The position numbers and the translations under genes were made by a program. Positions 7,698-16,017 of a stretch of DNA of 64,000 bases are shown here, piece after piece. Under the pieces are notes generated by a model. That model searched no databases. It was given only the letters and a program-made list of their open reading frames with translations, and had not been told where the DNA came from. Source of the stretch: Streptomyces sp. STR69 (lineage in GTDB: Bacteria; Actinomycetota; Actinomycetes; Streptomycetales; Streptomycetaceae); NCBI RefSeq assembly GCF_024519455.1, contig NZ_JALJRY010000010.1, positions 186,001 through 250,000 of the forward strand, given 5' to 3'. Each line of letters begins with the position of its first letter. Position 1 is the stretch's first letter.

Positions 7698-8276
7698 TCA
7701 GGTCTCGGGAACCCATTCCACGGGAGGAGGCATGCGACTGTAGTGGGGTCCCCTGATGCCGTACTGGGCGAGGTGCAGGATCTCGCCGCCGACCGCGAGT
7801 TCCGCCGGTGGGGGGTTGGGGACGCGGATCTGCGGGTGACGCCGGCCGTCGATGACGATCCTCTCCCGGAGGTCGTTCCGGCCGTCCGCCCAGCTCTGGG
7901 CCCGCTCGCGAGTCCACGGGTTCTGCAGGGTTCGCGGGGCGGCCGGGTCGTGGTCGTAGCCGTTGAGGCTGCGGACGAGACCTTCGCTGTAGACACCCTT
8001 GACCCGGAAGTTCTCCAGGTCGTCCGCGCGTACGACCATGTTGACGTACCGGCGGCCGTTGCCCCTGTGCCGTCCGACCGCGCGCCAGCGGCCCGGGCCG
8101 GGGTCCCAGCACGTGGGTGGGATCCACAGCAGGGCGCCCACCGGGAAGTGCTTCGTGCCGTGCTGGATGTCGAGACCGTCCTCGCCGCGCGTGGTTTCCC
8201 GCGACACATTGGCCACCAGGCACCAGCCCAGCAGCCCTTCGGGCGTCTCTTCTTCGGTGGGTTCCGTGTCTGTCAC
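7698..8276 (-). CDS. Conserved-looking hypothetical protein
   Basis: Unrecognised soluble protein (192 aa). The start is taken as GTG 8276 (VTDTEPTEEE), which gives an acidic leader followed by an ordered region. The notable segments are LGWCLVANVSRET, GALLWIPPTCWDPGPGRWR and RYVNMVVRADDLENFRVKGV. The protein is rich in Trp, Pro and Arg, has no signal peptide or membrane helix, and its codon use fits real coding. A perfect 14-bp palindrome sits directly against the start codon, suggesting tight regulation or autoregulation. No neighbour suggests a function. Confidence 0.6.
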   Translation of the reverse strand: MTDTEPTEEETPEGLLGWCLVANVSRETTRGEDGLDIQHGTKHFPVGALLWIPPTCWDPGPGRWRAVGRHRGNGRRYVNMVVRADDLENFRVKGVYSEGLVRSLNGYDHDPAAPRTLQNPWTRERAQSWADGRNDLRERIVIDGRRHPQIRVPNPPPAELAVGGEILHLAQYGIRGPHYSRMPPPVEWVPET

Positions 8277-8277
8277 A

Positions 8278-8328
8278 CCGAGAATTCTCGGGCAGGAGAC
8301 GGGACGTGAACCAGCTGTTTTCAGCTGG
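8278..8328. promoter_or_regulatory. Two palindromes upstream of the hypothetical gene
   Basis: CCGAGAATTCTCGG at 8278-8291 is a perfect 14-bp palindrome ending 1 base before the GTG start on the minus strand. A second perfect inverted repeat, CCAGCTG-TTTT-CAGCTGG, lies at 8311-8328. They could be operators or form a hairpin over the translation start. No regulator is assigned. Confidence 0.45.
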
Positions 8329-8380
8329 GCCGACCGGAGCACACCACAACAGGCGGCACGGACGACGCGCGATCCGTCGC

Positions 8381-9439
8381 TCAGACCGTGAGCCCGCACA
8401 CCACCGACCCCACCCCCACCACGACCCCCGTCTCCCCCAACGTCCCGTCCTCTCGCACCCGCAACACCGCCACCGTCCCGCTGTGTTGATTCGCCACCAG
8501 CAGATGCCCGGGCACCGCAGTCAGCCCCCGGGGCCGGTTTCCCCCGCTCGGGACCTCCCCGAGGGGTTCGAGGGTCGTGCCCGTGATGCGGAACGCCGCC
8601 ACCGTGTCCGCGCCCCGGTTGGTGACCCAGACGTAGCGGCCACAGGCGGAAGTGACAATGCCGCCGGGCTCGTTGGGGATGTCCGCTACGGCCGTTGCCG
8701 GCACCCGGGACAGTTCGTGCAGGGTGCCCGTCTCCGCGGCGTAGTGGTGACACGTCACCGTGGAGGAGAGTTCGTCGGCGCTGATGACCAGGTCGCCGCC
8801 CGGGGTGAACGCGAGGTGGCGGGGGCCCGAGCCGGGACGGAGTCGGGAGGCCGCCACCGGCTTCAACTTGCCGGTGATGATGTCCAGTTGGTACGCGAAC
8901 ACCGTGTCCGCGCCCAGGTCCGTGGCCAGGACGCAGCGGCCCGCCGGGTCGACGAGGACCTGGTGGGCGTGGCTGCCTTCCTGGCGGCCGGTCACCGGGC
9001 CCGAACCCTTGTGCTCGACCACGTCCGTGAGGTCCGACAGTCGGCCGTCCGCGTCCAGGCGGTGTACGGCCACCGTGCCGGGCAGCGTGTCCGTGCCGTA
9101 GTTGGCGGTGAGGAGGAAGCCGCCGCTCGGGTGGACGGTCAGGTGGCACGGGTTCGCGCCGCCGCTGGTCACGGGTGCTCCCAGTGGAGTTGGCGCCGCG
9201 CCCTCCCGCAGTGCGAACGCGCTTACCGCTCCCGGTGTCGACTCGTGCGTCGTGTAGACGACGGGGAGCGTCGGGTGAGCGGCCAGGAAGGACGTGCCGC
9301 TCGCCGCCACCGTGTCCACCACGCTCAGACCACCGTCCTCCGGAGTGAGCCGCAGCGCCGTCAGGCCGACGCCCTCACCACCCGTGTCCGGTGTGTACGA
9401 ACCCGTCAGGACGTCGACGTGACTGGAAATACTGGTCAT
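8381..9439 (-). CDS. Lactonase, seven-bladed beta-propeller (Pgl/YbhE type)
   Basis: Cytoplasmic lactonase-family protein (352 aa, PF10282 type) with repeated propeller blades; the HPTLPVVYTTHE, HPSGGFLLTANYG and GRYVWVTNRGADTVAAF segments mark successive blades. Members hydrolyse sugar 1,5- or 1,4-lactones such as 6-phosphogluconolactone or galactonolactone. It lies at the 3' end of the sugar-acid locus, 41 bp after the kinase gene. There it would convert the lactone made by the SDR dehydrogenase into the free acid for the dehydratase. The substrate assignment is inferred from context. Start ATG 9439 has only a weak ribosome site. Confidence 0.82.
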   Translation of the reverse strand: MTSISSHVDVLTGSYTPDTGGEGVGLTALRLTPEDGGLSVVDTVAASGTSFLAAHPTLPVVYTTHESTPGAVSAFALREGAAPTPLGAPVTSGGANPCHLTVHPSGGFLLTANYGTDTLPGTVAVHRLDADGRLSDLTDVVEHKGSGPVTGRQEGSHAHQVLVDPAGRCVLATDLGADTVFAYQLDIITGKLKPVAASRLRPGSGPRHLAFTPGGDLVISADELSSTVTCHHYAAETGTLHELSRVPATAVADIPNEPGGIVTSACGRYVWVTNRGADTVAAFRITGTTLEPLGEVPSGGNRPRGLTAVPGHLLVANQHSGTVAVLRVREDGTLGETGVVVGVGSVVCGLTV

Positions 9440-9458
9440 TGAGCGCTCGGTTCCTCAG

Positions 9459-9497
9459 TGGAGTACGGCGGCGGAGTACATCAGCGGAGTACGTCGT
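9459..9497. repeat. Three-copy 13-bp tandem repeat at kinase 3' end
   Basis: Three copies of a 13-mer with core GGAGTAC occupy 9459-9471, 9472-9484 and 9485-9497. The third copy lies in the last codons of the kinase gene and the stop codon falls at the second/third junction. Copy-number slippage here would change the gap to the lactonase gene or the kinase C-terminus. Confidence 0.6.
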
Positions 9498-10455
9498 CGT
9501 GGTGGTCCAGCAGGGAGAGTTCGGCCCGGCGCGGCAGGCCCTCCCAGTCGCCCTCCGTGCCGACCGCGAACGCGCCGACCCGGGCGGCCGTGTCGAGCCG
9601 GACCGGTGCCGGTGCGCCGGCCAGCAGCTCGGCCAGGTAGCCCGCCACGAAGGCGTCTCCGGCGCCCACCGAGTCGTACACGCGGGCGGGCAGCGCGAGT
9701 TGGCGGTGGGGACGGCCGTCGAGGAGGGCGAAGGCTCCCTCCGCGCCCAGCTTGATCACCGCACCCGACGGGCCCAACTCGCAGATGCCCTTGGCCAGTT
9801 CCTCGGGTTCGTGGCGGTCCGGCACCGCGAGCCGGGCCTCGTGCGGGCCCGCGAAGACCAGGTCGCTGTCGTGGAGGAGGGGGAGGACGGCCTGCCGAGC
9901 CTCGTCCTCGTTCCACAGCAGCGAACGGAAGTTGATGTCGAGGGACACCAACACCCCTGCCTCGCGGGCGATGTCCACCGCCCGGCGCACCGCTCGCGCC
10001 GGACCCTCCCCCAACGCCGGTGTGATGCCGGTGATGTGGAGGACCGCCGCCCCCGCCACGACGTCCTCCGGGATGTCCTCGGGGACCAGGCGGACGCCCG
10101 CCGTCGCCGTGCGGTAGTAGCGCATCCGGTGGTGCGTGCTGGTGCGTTTCTCCTTGAGGAGGAGGGACGTCGGGGCCGCATCGCGTACGGCCAGGGCGGT
10201 GACCCCTTCCGCCCGCAGTTCGCGCAGCACCAGCTCGCCCAGCTCGTCCTCGCTGACGCGGCCGATCCAAGTGGCCCTGCCGCCCAGGCGACTTACGCCG
10301 ATCGCCACGTTGGACTCGGCGCCGGCGATGCCGAGGCGCAGGGTGGTGCCCAGGGTGAGCGGGCCGGGACCGGCGGCCGACAGGACGCCCAGGGTCTCGC
10401 CCACGGTGACGAGGTAGGGCTCGGCGTTCTCGACAACAGGCTTACGGGTGTTCAC
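9481..10455 (-). CDS. kdgK: PfkB-family sugar kinase, probable 2-keto-3-deoxygluconate/galactonate kinase
   Basis: Ribokinase/PfkB-fold kinase (324 aa). The substrate-site motif GIAGAESNVAIGVSRLGG is near residues 42-59, and the ATP/anion-hole signature DSVGAGDAFVAGYLAEL near residue 260 contains the catalytic Asp of GAGD. In this family such proteins phosphorylate 2-keto-3-deoxy sugar acids at C6. It overlaps the aldolase stop by GTGA, which places phosphorylation and cleavage in one coupled unit. It is of the PfkB type, not the unrelated DgoK fold used by E. coli for the galactonate route, so the exact epimer (gluconate or galactonate derived) is inferred from the neighbouring dehydratase. 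Confidence 0.85.
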   Translation of the reverse strand: MNTRKPVVENAEPYLVTVGETLGVLSAAGPGPLTLGTTLRLGIAGAESNVAIGVSRLGGRATWIGRVSEDELGELVLRELRAEGVTALAVRDAAPTSLLLKEKRTSTHHRMRYYRTATAGVRLVPEDIPEDVVAGAAVLHITGITPALGEGPARAVRRAVDIAREAGVLVSLDINFRSLLWNEDEARQAVLPLLHDSDLVFAGPHEARLAVPDRHEPEELAKGICELGPSGAVIKLGAEGAFALLDGRPHRQLALPARVYDSVGAGDAFVAGYLAELLAGAPAPVRLDTAARVGAFAVGTEGDWEGLPRRAELSLLDHHDDVLR

Positions 10456-11141
10456 AGGGGGTTCTTCTCCTCGGGCCCGGTGCGGGGCCTGACCGTCTCC
10501 AGCAGTGCGCGGGCCCGGGCCGTGAGGGCGTTCAGCGCCTCGGGGGTGGGGTCCCGGTCGGCGTCGCGCAGCAGCGGGGAGCCGACGCCCACGGCGAGTG
10601 CCCCGGCCGCCATGTACTGGCCCGCCGCTTCGAGGTCCACGCCGCCGACCGCCATGAGCGGTATGTGCGGTAGCGGGGCACGGAGTTGGCGCAGATGGGT
10701 GGGGCCTCCGGTGCAGGCCGGGAAGAGTTTCACGGCCGTCGCGCCGGCCCGCCAGGCGGTGGTCACCTCGGTCGCCGTCCACGCTCCCGGGTAGAAGGGG
10801 ACGTCCTGGTCGGCCGCGTCGTGGATGACGTCCGGTTCGACGTTCGGGGAGACCAGGAACTCGGCGCCCGCCGCCAGCGCGTCCCGGGTGTCGGCCGTGG
10901 TGAGGACCGTACCGGCGCCCACCGAGACCCCGGCGCCGAGTTCGTCCTTGATGCGGGCGATCGCGTCGAGCGCGCCGGCGGTGGTGAGGGTGACCTCCAG
11001 GCAGGTCACCCCGCCGGCCGCGAGGGCACGGGCCGCGGCGGGCAGCGCGGAGGCGTCGGCCGACCTGAGGATGGCCATCACCCGGGTACTGACCAACTGG
11101 GGTGTGAGCAGGGGCCGTTGCAGAAACTGATGGTCCGTCAT
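10452..11141 (-). CDS. 2-keto-3-deoxy-6-phospho(galacto)gluconate aldolase
   Basis: Class I aldolase (229 aa) of the KDPG/KDPGal family that splits the phosphorylated keto-deoxy sugar acid into pyruvate and glyceraldehyde-3-phosphate. The Schiff-base lysine is Lys138 in AVKLFPA, and the catalytic glutamate is Glu49 in CLEVTLTT. The phosphate-binding GGVDL and GVGSPL segments follow. ATG 11141 overlaps the stop of the permease gene (ATGA), and the kinase start overlaps its own stop. This chain of four-base overlaps makes import, aldolase and kinase one operon. The closest functional labels are eda or dgoA; context with a galactonate dehydratase favours the KDPGal role. Confidence 0.88.
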   Translation of the reverse strand: MTDHQFLQRPLLTPQLVSTRVMAILRSADASALPAAARALAAGGVTCLEVTLTTAGALDAIARIKDELGAGVSVGAGTVLTTADTRDALAAGAEFLVSPNVEPDVIHDAADQDVPFYPGAWTATEVTTAWRAGATAVKLFPACTGGPTHLRQLRAPLPHIPLMAVGGVDLEAAGQYMAAGALAVGVGSPLLRDADRDPTPEALNALTARARALLETVRPRTGPEEKNPL

Positions 11142-12067
11142 TTGACTGCTCCCGCCGACATTCCGGCGACCATCTGGCGCTGGAAGAAGATGAAGATGAC
11201 CAAGAGGGGCAGCACACCCAGCAGCGCGGCCGGGAAGAGCGTGGTCGGCTGGACGGTGTGCGGGTCGATGAAGGAGTAAGCGTTCACCATCACCGTGCGC
11301 TTGCCCGGGTCCTGGAGGAATACGAGGGGGACCAGCAGGTCGTTCCAGATCTGCAGGGAGATGAAGGTCAGCAGGGTGCTGGTGACCGGCCGGAGGAGAG
11401 GCAGGATGACGACGAAGAAGGTGCGCAGCGCGCCGCAGCCGTCGAGGGCCGCCGCCTCCTCCAGGTCGGTGGGGATCTGGCGGATGAAGCTGGTGTAGAA
11501 GAACACGGCGAGCGGCAGATTGAGCGCGGTGTAGATGAAGACGACGCCCGCGTAGGTGTCCAGCAGGTTCAGGTCGCGCATCAGCAGGTACAGGGGTGCC
11601 ACCACGACGAACACGGGGATCGACGTGCCGAGGATGAACAGCCGGTACACCGCCGTCGACCAGCTCGCCGTGATGCGGGCCAGCGGGTAGCCCGCGAGCG
11701 CGCCGAGCACCGTGATGAGCACGCACGAAAGCCCGGTGATCAGAAGGGTGTTGAGGGTGCTGGTGCCGTAGTGGATCTGGCTGAAGGCGTGCGTGAAGTT
11801 CTTCAGGGTGAAGGAGTGCGGGATGCCCAGCGGGGAACGCGCCACGTCCGCCGCCGTGCGCAGCGAGGTGACGATCGTGAAGACGAACGGCAGGACGAAG
11901 AGGACCGTGCCGAGGGTGAGCGCCGTGGTGCCGAGGCCGGTGGCGAGCCTGCGCGGGGTCCACGGGGCGGCGGCGCGGGGGGCGGCCGGAGGGCGGGGCG
12001 CGGCGCGCTTTCCGGCGGGGCGGACGGTCTCCGGCGCGGAGACCGGTGTCGAGGGGGGTGAGGTCAT
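11138..12067 (-). CDS. Sugar ABC transporter permease (MalG type)
   Basis: Inner-membrane permease (309 aa) of a carbohydrate-uptake ABC transporter, CUT1 class. About six membrane helices follow a long Ala/Pro-rich cytoplasmic leader of roughly 40 residues. The cytoplasmic EAA loop that docks the ATPase is EEAAALDGCGALRTFF near residues 205-220. It pairs with the MalF-type permease 88 bp upstream and the binding protein beyond it. No ATPase gene lies in the locus; many Streptomyces CUT1 systems share a common MsiK ATPase encoded elsewhere, which is the likely arrangement. Confidence 0.9.
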   Translation of the reverse strand: MTSPPSTPVSAPETVRPAGKRAAPRPPAAPRAAAPWTPRRLATGLGTTALTLGTVLFVLPFVFTIVTSLRTAADVARSPLGIPHSFTLKNFTHAFSQIHYGTSTLNTLLITGLSCVLITVLGALAGYPLARITASWSTAVYRLFILGTSIPVFVVVAPLYLLMRDLNLLDTYAGVVFIYTALNLPLAVFFYTSFIRQIPTDLEEAAALDGCGALRTFFVVILPLLRPVTSTLLTFISLQIWNDLLVPLVFLQDPGKRTVMVNAYSFIDPHTVQPTTLFPAALLGVLPLLVIFIFFQRQMVAGMSAGAVK

Positions 12068-12155
12068 GGGGTGATCCGTCCGATTCCAACGATTCCAACG
12101 GTGCCGACGGGGAACTGCTGGGCGTGCGTACGCACTTGAGGGCGTCCGTACGTCG

Positions 12156-13028
12156 TCACACGCGCCGTTCGCGCAGTCTGAGCAGGGAGTTGGTCGCGCT
12201 GGACAGGACGACCACGGTCACCAGGAGCAGTACGGCGATGGCGACGCCGTAGGCGAACTTCCCGCCGCCGAAGATGTTCCGGTACACGAGCAGGGTCAGG
12301 GTGTCGGTGGCGCCGGCCGGGCCGCCGTTGGTCAGGACGAGCGGGAACTCGAAGACCTTGAGCGAACCGATCAGGCTGAGCGTCACGTTGACGGTGAGCG
12401 CGGGCGCCAGCAGCGGCCATTCGATGCTGCGGAACCGCCGCCAGCCGCTCGCGCCGTCCAGGGCGGCGGCCTCCAGGAGTTCGGTCGGCATGCTCATATA
12501 GCTGGCGAGGAAGATCGCGCACGAGTAGCCGGTGAACATCCAGATGTTGACCGTGGCGACCGAGTACAGCGCGGTGGACGGGTCGCCGAGCCAGACGTGC
12601 TTGAGGCCGCCGAGACCGACCCCGTCGAGCAGGGCGTTGAGACCGCCGTTCGGCGCGAAGAGGTACGACCAGATGAACGCGGCCATCAACGGCGAGATGA
12701 GGGTCGGCGTCAACAGGACGACGCTGAGGGCCTTTCGGACCTTCTCGCGGCGGAACAGCATCGACGCGAAGAGCAGCCCGAGGCCGTTCTGCACGACGAC
12801 GACCACGACGGCGTAGAGGACCGTGTGCCACAGGGCCGCGGAGATCTGCGGGTCGTCCGCCATCGCCTGGTACTGGTCCATGCCGACGAAGTGGGAGATC
12901 GGGCCGCCGACGCTGTCGGTCAGGCTCAGGTAGACGCCCTTGAACAGCGGATACAGGATGAAGAGCGCGTACACGGAGATCGCGGGAAGCAGGAAGGCGG
13001 CCATGGTGGCACGCCGTCGGTGGAACAC
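12156..13028 (-). CDS. Sugar ABC transporter permease (MalF type)
   Basis: Second CUT1 permease (290 aa) with six membrane helices. The first helix, AAFLLPAISVYALFILYPLF, begins near residue 10 after a short basic N-terminus. The EAA loop LLEAAALDGASGWRRF is near residues 183-198. ATG 13028 has a ribosome site (GGAGG-like) just upstream. It sits between the binding-protein gene (158-bp gap) and the MalG-type permease (88-bp gap), the usual order of binding protein, MalF and MalG. The imported substrate is probably a galactose- or galactonate-related sugar, judging from the catabolic genes. Confidence 0.9.
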   Translation of the reverse strand: MFHRRRATMAAFLLPAISVYALFILYPLFKGVYLSLTDSVGGPISHFVGMDQYQAMADDPQISAALWHTVLYAVVVVVVQNGLGLLFASMLFRREKVRKALSVVLLTPTLISPLMAAFIWSYLFAPNGGLNALLDGVGLGGLKHVWLGDPSTALYSVATVNIWMFTGYSCAIFLASYMSMPTELLEAAALDGASGWRRFRSIEWPLLAPALTVNVTLSLIGSLKVFEFPLVLTNGGPAGATDTLTLLVYRNIFGGGKFAYGVAIAVLLLVTVVVLSSATNSLLRLRERRV

Positions 13029-13186
13029 GGGGGATCAACCTCCTTGGCCGTCAGGCCCCTTGGGGGAGTGGGTGGCCGCGGCTCGGGCGGGCCGCGGTGG
13101 GGCGGTGGACGCGGGGTGAGCACCCGGGTCACGCACCCGCACCGCGGCGGTCCCGAAACGGCTGAGCAACTCCCGGACGTGCGGGG

Positions 13187-14455
13187 CTACTTGGCGGACG
13201 CCGCCGTCTGGATGTCCTTCAGCGTCTTCGCCGCGTCGGACTGGCCCAGCAGGAACGACTGGATCTTGGATCCGGTGTCGGTCTCCGACTGGGAGCCGTA
13301 CCAGGTGTTGGAGGGGAGAACCCGGTAACGGCCCTCCGTGAAGGCGGTGTTGAAGATGGTCGTCTCCGTCGAGTCGGGCGTGGTGCCACCGGTGAACGGG
13401 GACTCGGCGTGCTCGGCGTCCAGGTACTTCGCCAGGTTCGCGCTCTGCGACCAGAACTTGACGTACTCCTTCGCCGCATCCGCGTGCTGTGACTGGGAGT
13501 TGACGCCCCACGCGGTGCCGGAGAACAGCATCGCGTTCGGCTTGGTGCCCGCCGCACCGCCCGGCCAGGGGGCGAACGACACCGGGAAACCTGCCTTCTT
13601 GATGTTGGAGACCTGCCAGGCACCCTGGTACCAGAAGGCGCTCTTGCCCGCGCTGAAGTCCTGCGGCCCCTGCGACCACTCGTCGACGCCGAGCTCGTTC
13701 TTCCAGTTCACATAGCCCTTGTCACCCAGGGACTTGAGCTGGTCGAGCGGCTCCTTCCAGTCCGAGGCGAAGGACGCCTTGCCGGCCAGGAAGTCCGCGT
13801 CCCACTGCTTGTTCTTCTGGTAGACGGTCGTCGAACCGCTCGCCTGGAAGATCGAGCTGCCGGTCCAACCCGCCTTGTCCGGCAGGGAGATGGGCGTGAC
13901 CCCGGCCTTCTTCAGCTTGGCGAGGTCGGCGAGGAACGTCGGCCAGTCGGCGGGGACCTCGGTGATCCCGGCCTTCTTCAGCAGATCCATGTTGGCGTAC
14001 AGCCCGATGCCGATCAGCTCCATCGGCATGGCCAGCGTCTTGCCGTCGTTCTGCGTGAACGGCTTCGCGGCCGAGGATATGGAACTGACCCACGACTCGT
14101 TGGAGAGGTCCGCGAGGTAGCCGGAGGCGCCCCACTTCTTCATCTTGTCGGCGTCGACCATGATGACGTCGCCGGCCTTGCCGCCCAGCAGCTCCGGCTG
14201 CAGCTTCTGCGTGTAAGTCGGGTCCGCGGTGGTGTACTTGAAGTCGATCTTGATCTTCGGGTGCGCCGCCTCGAACGCCTTGTTGATCTCGGCGATGTTC
14301 GCCGGCTCCGCGCCGCCGCCCTTCCACGCCTCCACGTGGAGCGTGACCGTCCCGTCCGCCGAGGTCGAGTCGGAACCGCCGCCACAGGCGGCGAGCGACG
14401 TCGCCAGGGCGGCGACCGTGGTGGCGACCGTGAGCAGTCTCCCGGAGCGCTTCAT
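13187..14455 (-). CDS. Lipoprotein sugar-binding protein of ABC transporter
   Basis: Extracellular solute-binding protein (422 aa, family 1) anchored to the outer face of the membrane by an N-terminal lipid. A basic n-region and hydrophobic core lead to the lipobox LAACGGGSD with the lipidated Cys near residue 23. The mature part is Trp-rich (WKGGG, WEWSQGPQDF-like region), as expected for sugar binding. ATG 14455 is chosen over GTG 14467 because GAGGT lies 5 bases upstream of it. The gene is divergent from the LacI regulator, and a LacI-type operator overlaps its likely -35. It heads the import/kinase/aldolase/lactonase operon. Confidence 0.9.
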   Translation of the reverse strand: MKRSGRLLTVATTVAALATSLAACGGGSDSTSADGTVTLHVEAWKGGGAEPANIAEINKAFEAAHPKIKIDFKYTTADPTYTQKLQPELLGGKAGDVIMVDADKMKKWGASGYLADLSNESWVSSISSAAKPFTQNDGKTLAMPMELIGIGLYANMDLLKKAGITEVPADWPTFLADLAKLKKAGVTPISLPDKAGWTGSSIFQASGSTTVYQKNKQWDADFLAGKASFASDWKEPLDQLKSLGDKGYVNWKNELGVDEWSQGPQDFSAGKSAFWYQGAWQVSNIKKAGFPVSFAPWPGGAAGTKPNAMLFSGTAWGVNSQSQHADAAKEYVKFWSQSANLAKYLDAEHAESPFTGGTTPDSTETTIFNTAFTEGRYRVLPSNTWYGSQSETDTGSKIQSFLLGQSDAAKTLKDIQTAASAK

Positions 14456-14498
14456 TGCACACCTCACCCATCATCGGCGCATGCCGATTTCGTCGTGC

Positions 14499-14538
14499 TT
14501 GCAGGGGTATTGCAGGGGTTTCTACGGTTCTTCTACGG
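14499..14538. repeat. Short repeats with 11-bp period in the binding-protein leader
   Basis: TTGCAGGGGT occurs twice (from 14499 and 14510), followed by TTCTACGG twice (from 14520 and 14531). All four units start 10-11 bp apart, so each faces the same side of the helix. The block lies in the 5' untranslated region of the binding-protein operon. It may be a protein-binding array or a slippage product. Confidence 0.5.
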
Positions 14539-14613
14539 AAAGTTGAGGGTCCTCTTGGTTCGCCGAGTCCCGTCGGCTGTGCGAGGACCATCATGGTTTG
14601 CCGGGCCTGAATG

Positions 14614-14652
14614 GATATATCACTGAAATCCATCGAAGGAAACCGGTTGACC
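14614..14652 (-). promoter_or_regulatory. Promoter of the sugar operon with LacI-type operator
   Basis: On the minus strand AGGAAA read as TTTCCT (14642-14637) and TATATC (14619-14614) make a -35/-10 pair with 17-bp spacing. The 15-mer at 14638-14652 has the perfect core AACCGGTT plus outer G/C symmetry, the central-CG form typical of LacI-family operators. It overlaps the -35, so the divergent LacI protein should repress here. A second inverted repeat, ATGGAT/ATCCAT, spans 14611-14633. Confidence 0.6.
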
Positions 14653-14811
14653 AACGACTTCGGCGAACGCTAGGTTGCGGCGCCAGAAGGTGTCAAGAGG
14701 TCAAACGCAACACCCCACGCCGATCGCCACACCCCAGGCGAATCCGGCAGCAGGGCATGATTCGCAGGACGGCCGGGGTCGTCGACAGCGTGGTTGACAG
14801 GGAGGACTCGC

Positions 14812-15846
14812 GTGGCTGAACAGCCCGTACGGGCAAGGCTGGTGGACGTCGCACGGGAGGCGGGAGTCTCCAAGGCGACGGTGTCCAAGGTGCTCAACGG
14901 ACGGCAGGACCTGTCCGTCCGGCCGGAGACCCGACAGCGCGTCCACGAGGTCGCCGCCGCCCTGGGCTACCGCCCGCACTCCGGGGCCCGCGCCCTGGCC
15001 GGGGCCAGCACCCACGCCCTGGCCCTGCTGGTGCCCGCCCTCAACAACCCGACCTACGTCACCATCTCCCGAGGCGCCTACCAGCGCGCCCGTGAACTGG
15101 GCTATCTCTCCCTGCTCGCCGAGGACTTCGACGGCCAGGAGGCCGACGACACCTTCAACGACCTGGTCAAGGAAGGCCGCGTGGACGGTCTGCTGATCGC
15201 CTCCGCGCGCCCCAATCACCCCCTACTGGAGACCCTGAGCCGCAACCCGGTTCCGCACGTCTTCCTCAACCGCGCCGTCAAGGGCTCGGGCCGCAACGTC
15301 ACGATGGACGTGGCACGGTCCAGCGTCACCGCCCTGGACCACCTGCACGGACTCGGTCACCAGGTGATCGGCCACATCGCCGGCCCCTCGGGGATCACCC
15401 CCAGTGAGGACCGCAGGGACGCGTTCCTACGGCACTCCGCAGCACTGGGACTGCTCGCGGCACCGGTCGCCTCCGGCGACTTCACCGAGGAGGGCGGTGC
15501 CGCAGCCGCCCGTGAACTCCTCACCCCCGCAGAGGACCGGCCCCAGGTCACCGCGCTGTACACCAGCTCGCTGGCGCAGGCCATCGGGGCGATGCGGGCC
15601 ATCCACGAACGCGGCCTGCGCATCCCCGAGGACATCTCCCTCGTCGGCAACGACGACCTCCCCGTCGCCGGCTACCTCACCCCACCTCTCACCACGGTCG
15701 CGATGCCCCTGCACGAACTGGGGACGGCGGCGGTGGACGCGCTGGTCGCGGAGATCCGGGGTGAGTCGCCGGGGGATGTGGTGGTGCCGACCGAGCCGCG
15801 GTTGGTGCTGCGGGGGTCCACGGCTCGGCCGGGTACTACGGGCTGA
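14812..15846 (+). CDS. LacI-family transcriptional regulator of the sugar-acid locus
   Basis: Repressor of 344 aa. An N-terminal LacI helix-turn-helix (LVDVAREAGVSKATVSKVLNG near residues 10-30) and hinge helix (RALAGASTHALALLVP) precede a periplasmic-binding-protein-like sugar-sensing domain with two lobes. GTG 14812 is chosen because GGGAGG lies 6 bases upstream; a TTG 18 bases earlier is in frame but unsupported. It stands between the divergent import operon and the downstream dehydrogenase/dehydratase genes, so it probably controls both arms. The inducer is likely a pathway sugar or sugar acid, which is inference. Confidence 0.92.
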   Translation: MAEQPVRARLVDVAREAGVSKATVSKVLNGRQDLSVRPETRQRVHEVAAALGYRPHSGARALAGASTHALALLVPALNNPTYVTISRGAYQRARELGYLSLLAEDFDGQEADDTFNDLVKEGRVDGLLIASARPNHPLLETLSRNPVPHVFLNRAVKGSGRNVTMDVARSSVTALDHLHGLGHQVIGHIAGPSGITPSEDRRDAFLRHSAALGLLAAPVASGDFTEEGGAAAARELLTPAEDRPQVTALYTSSLAQAIGAMRAIHERGLRIPEDISLVGNDDLPVAGYLTPPLTTVAMPLHELGTAAVDALVAEIRGESPGDVVVPTEPRLVLRGSTARPGTTG

Positions 15847-15917
15847 CCAGTAGGGGTTCCCGTTCCCTTACGGGTTCCCCCCTCTCGGACGACCGAGCCG
15901 CCGGTCGGACGGAGGGG

Positions 15918-15978
15918 CGCAGGACGAGTACCGATGATCGCAGGACAGTACCGAGGATCGCAGGACAGTACCGATTGA
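15918..15978. repeat. Three-copy 20-21-bp tandem repeat upstream of the SDR gene
   Basis: Copies start at 15918, 15939 and 15959 and share CGCAGGAC and AGTACCGA. The second and third are almost identical. They fill the gap between lacI and the dehydrogenase gene, where the latter's promoter should be, so they could be a regulatory array or a copy-variable spacer. Confidence 0.7.
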
Positions 15979-16017
15979 CGGATGACCGGACGGGCCGGTC
16001 ACGCCGAGAGGAACACG

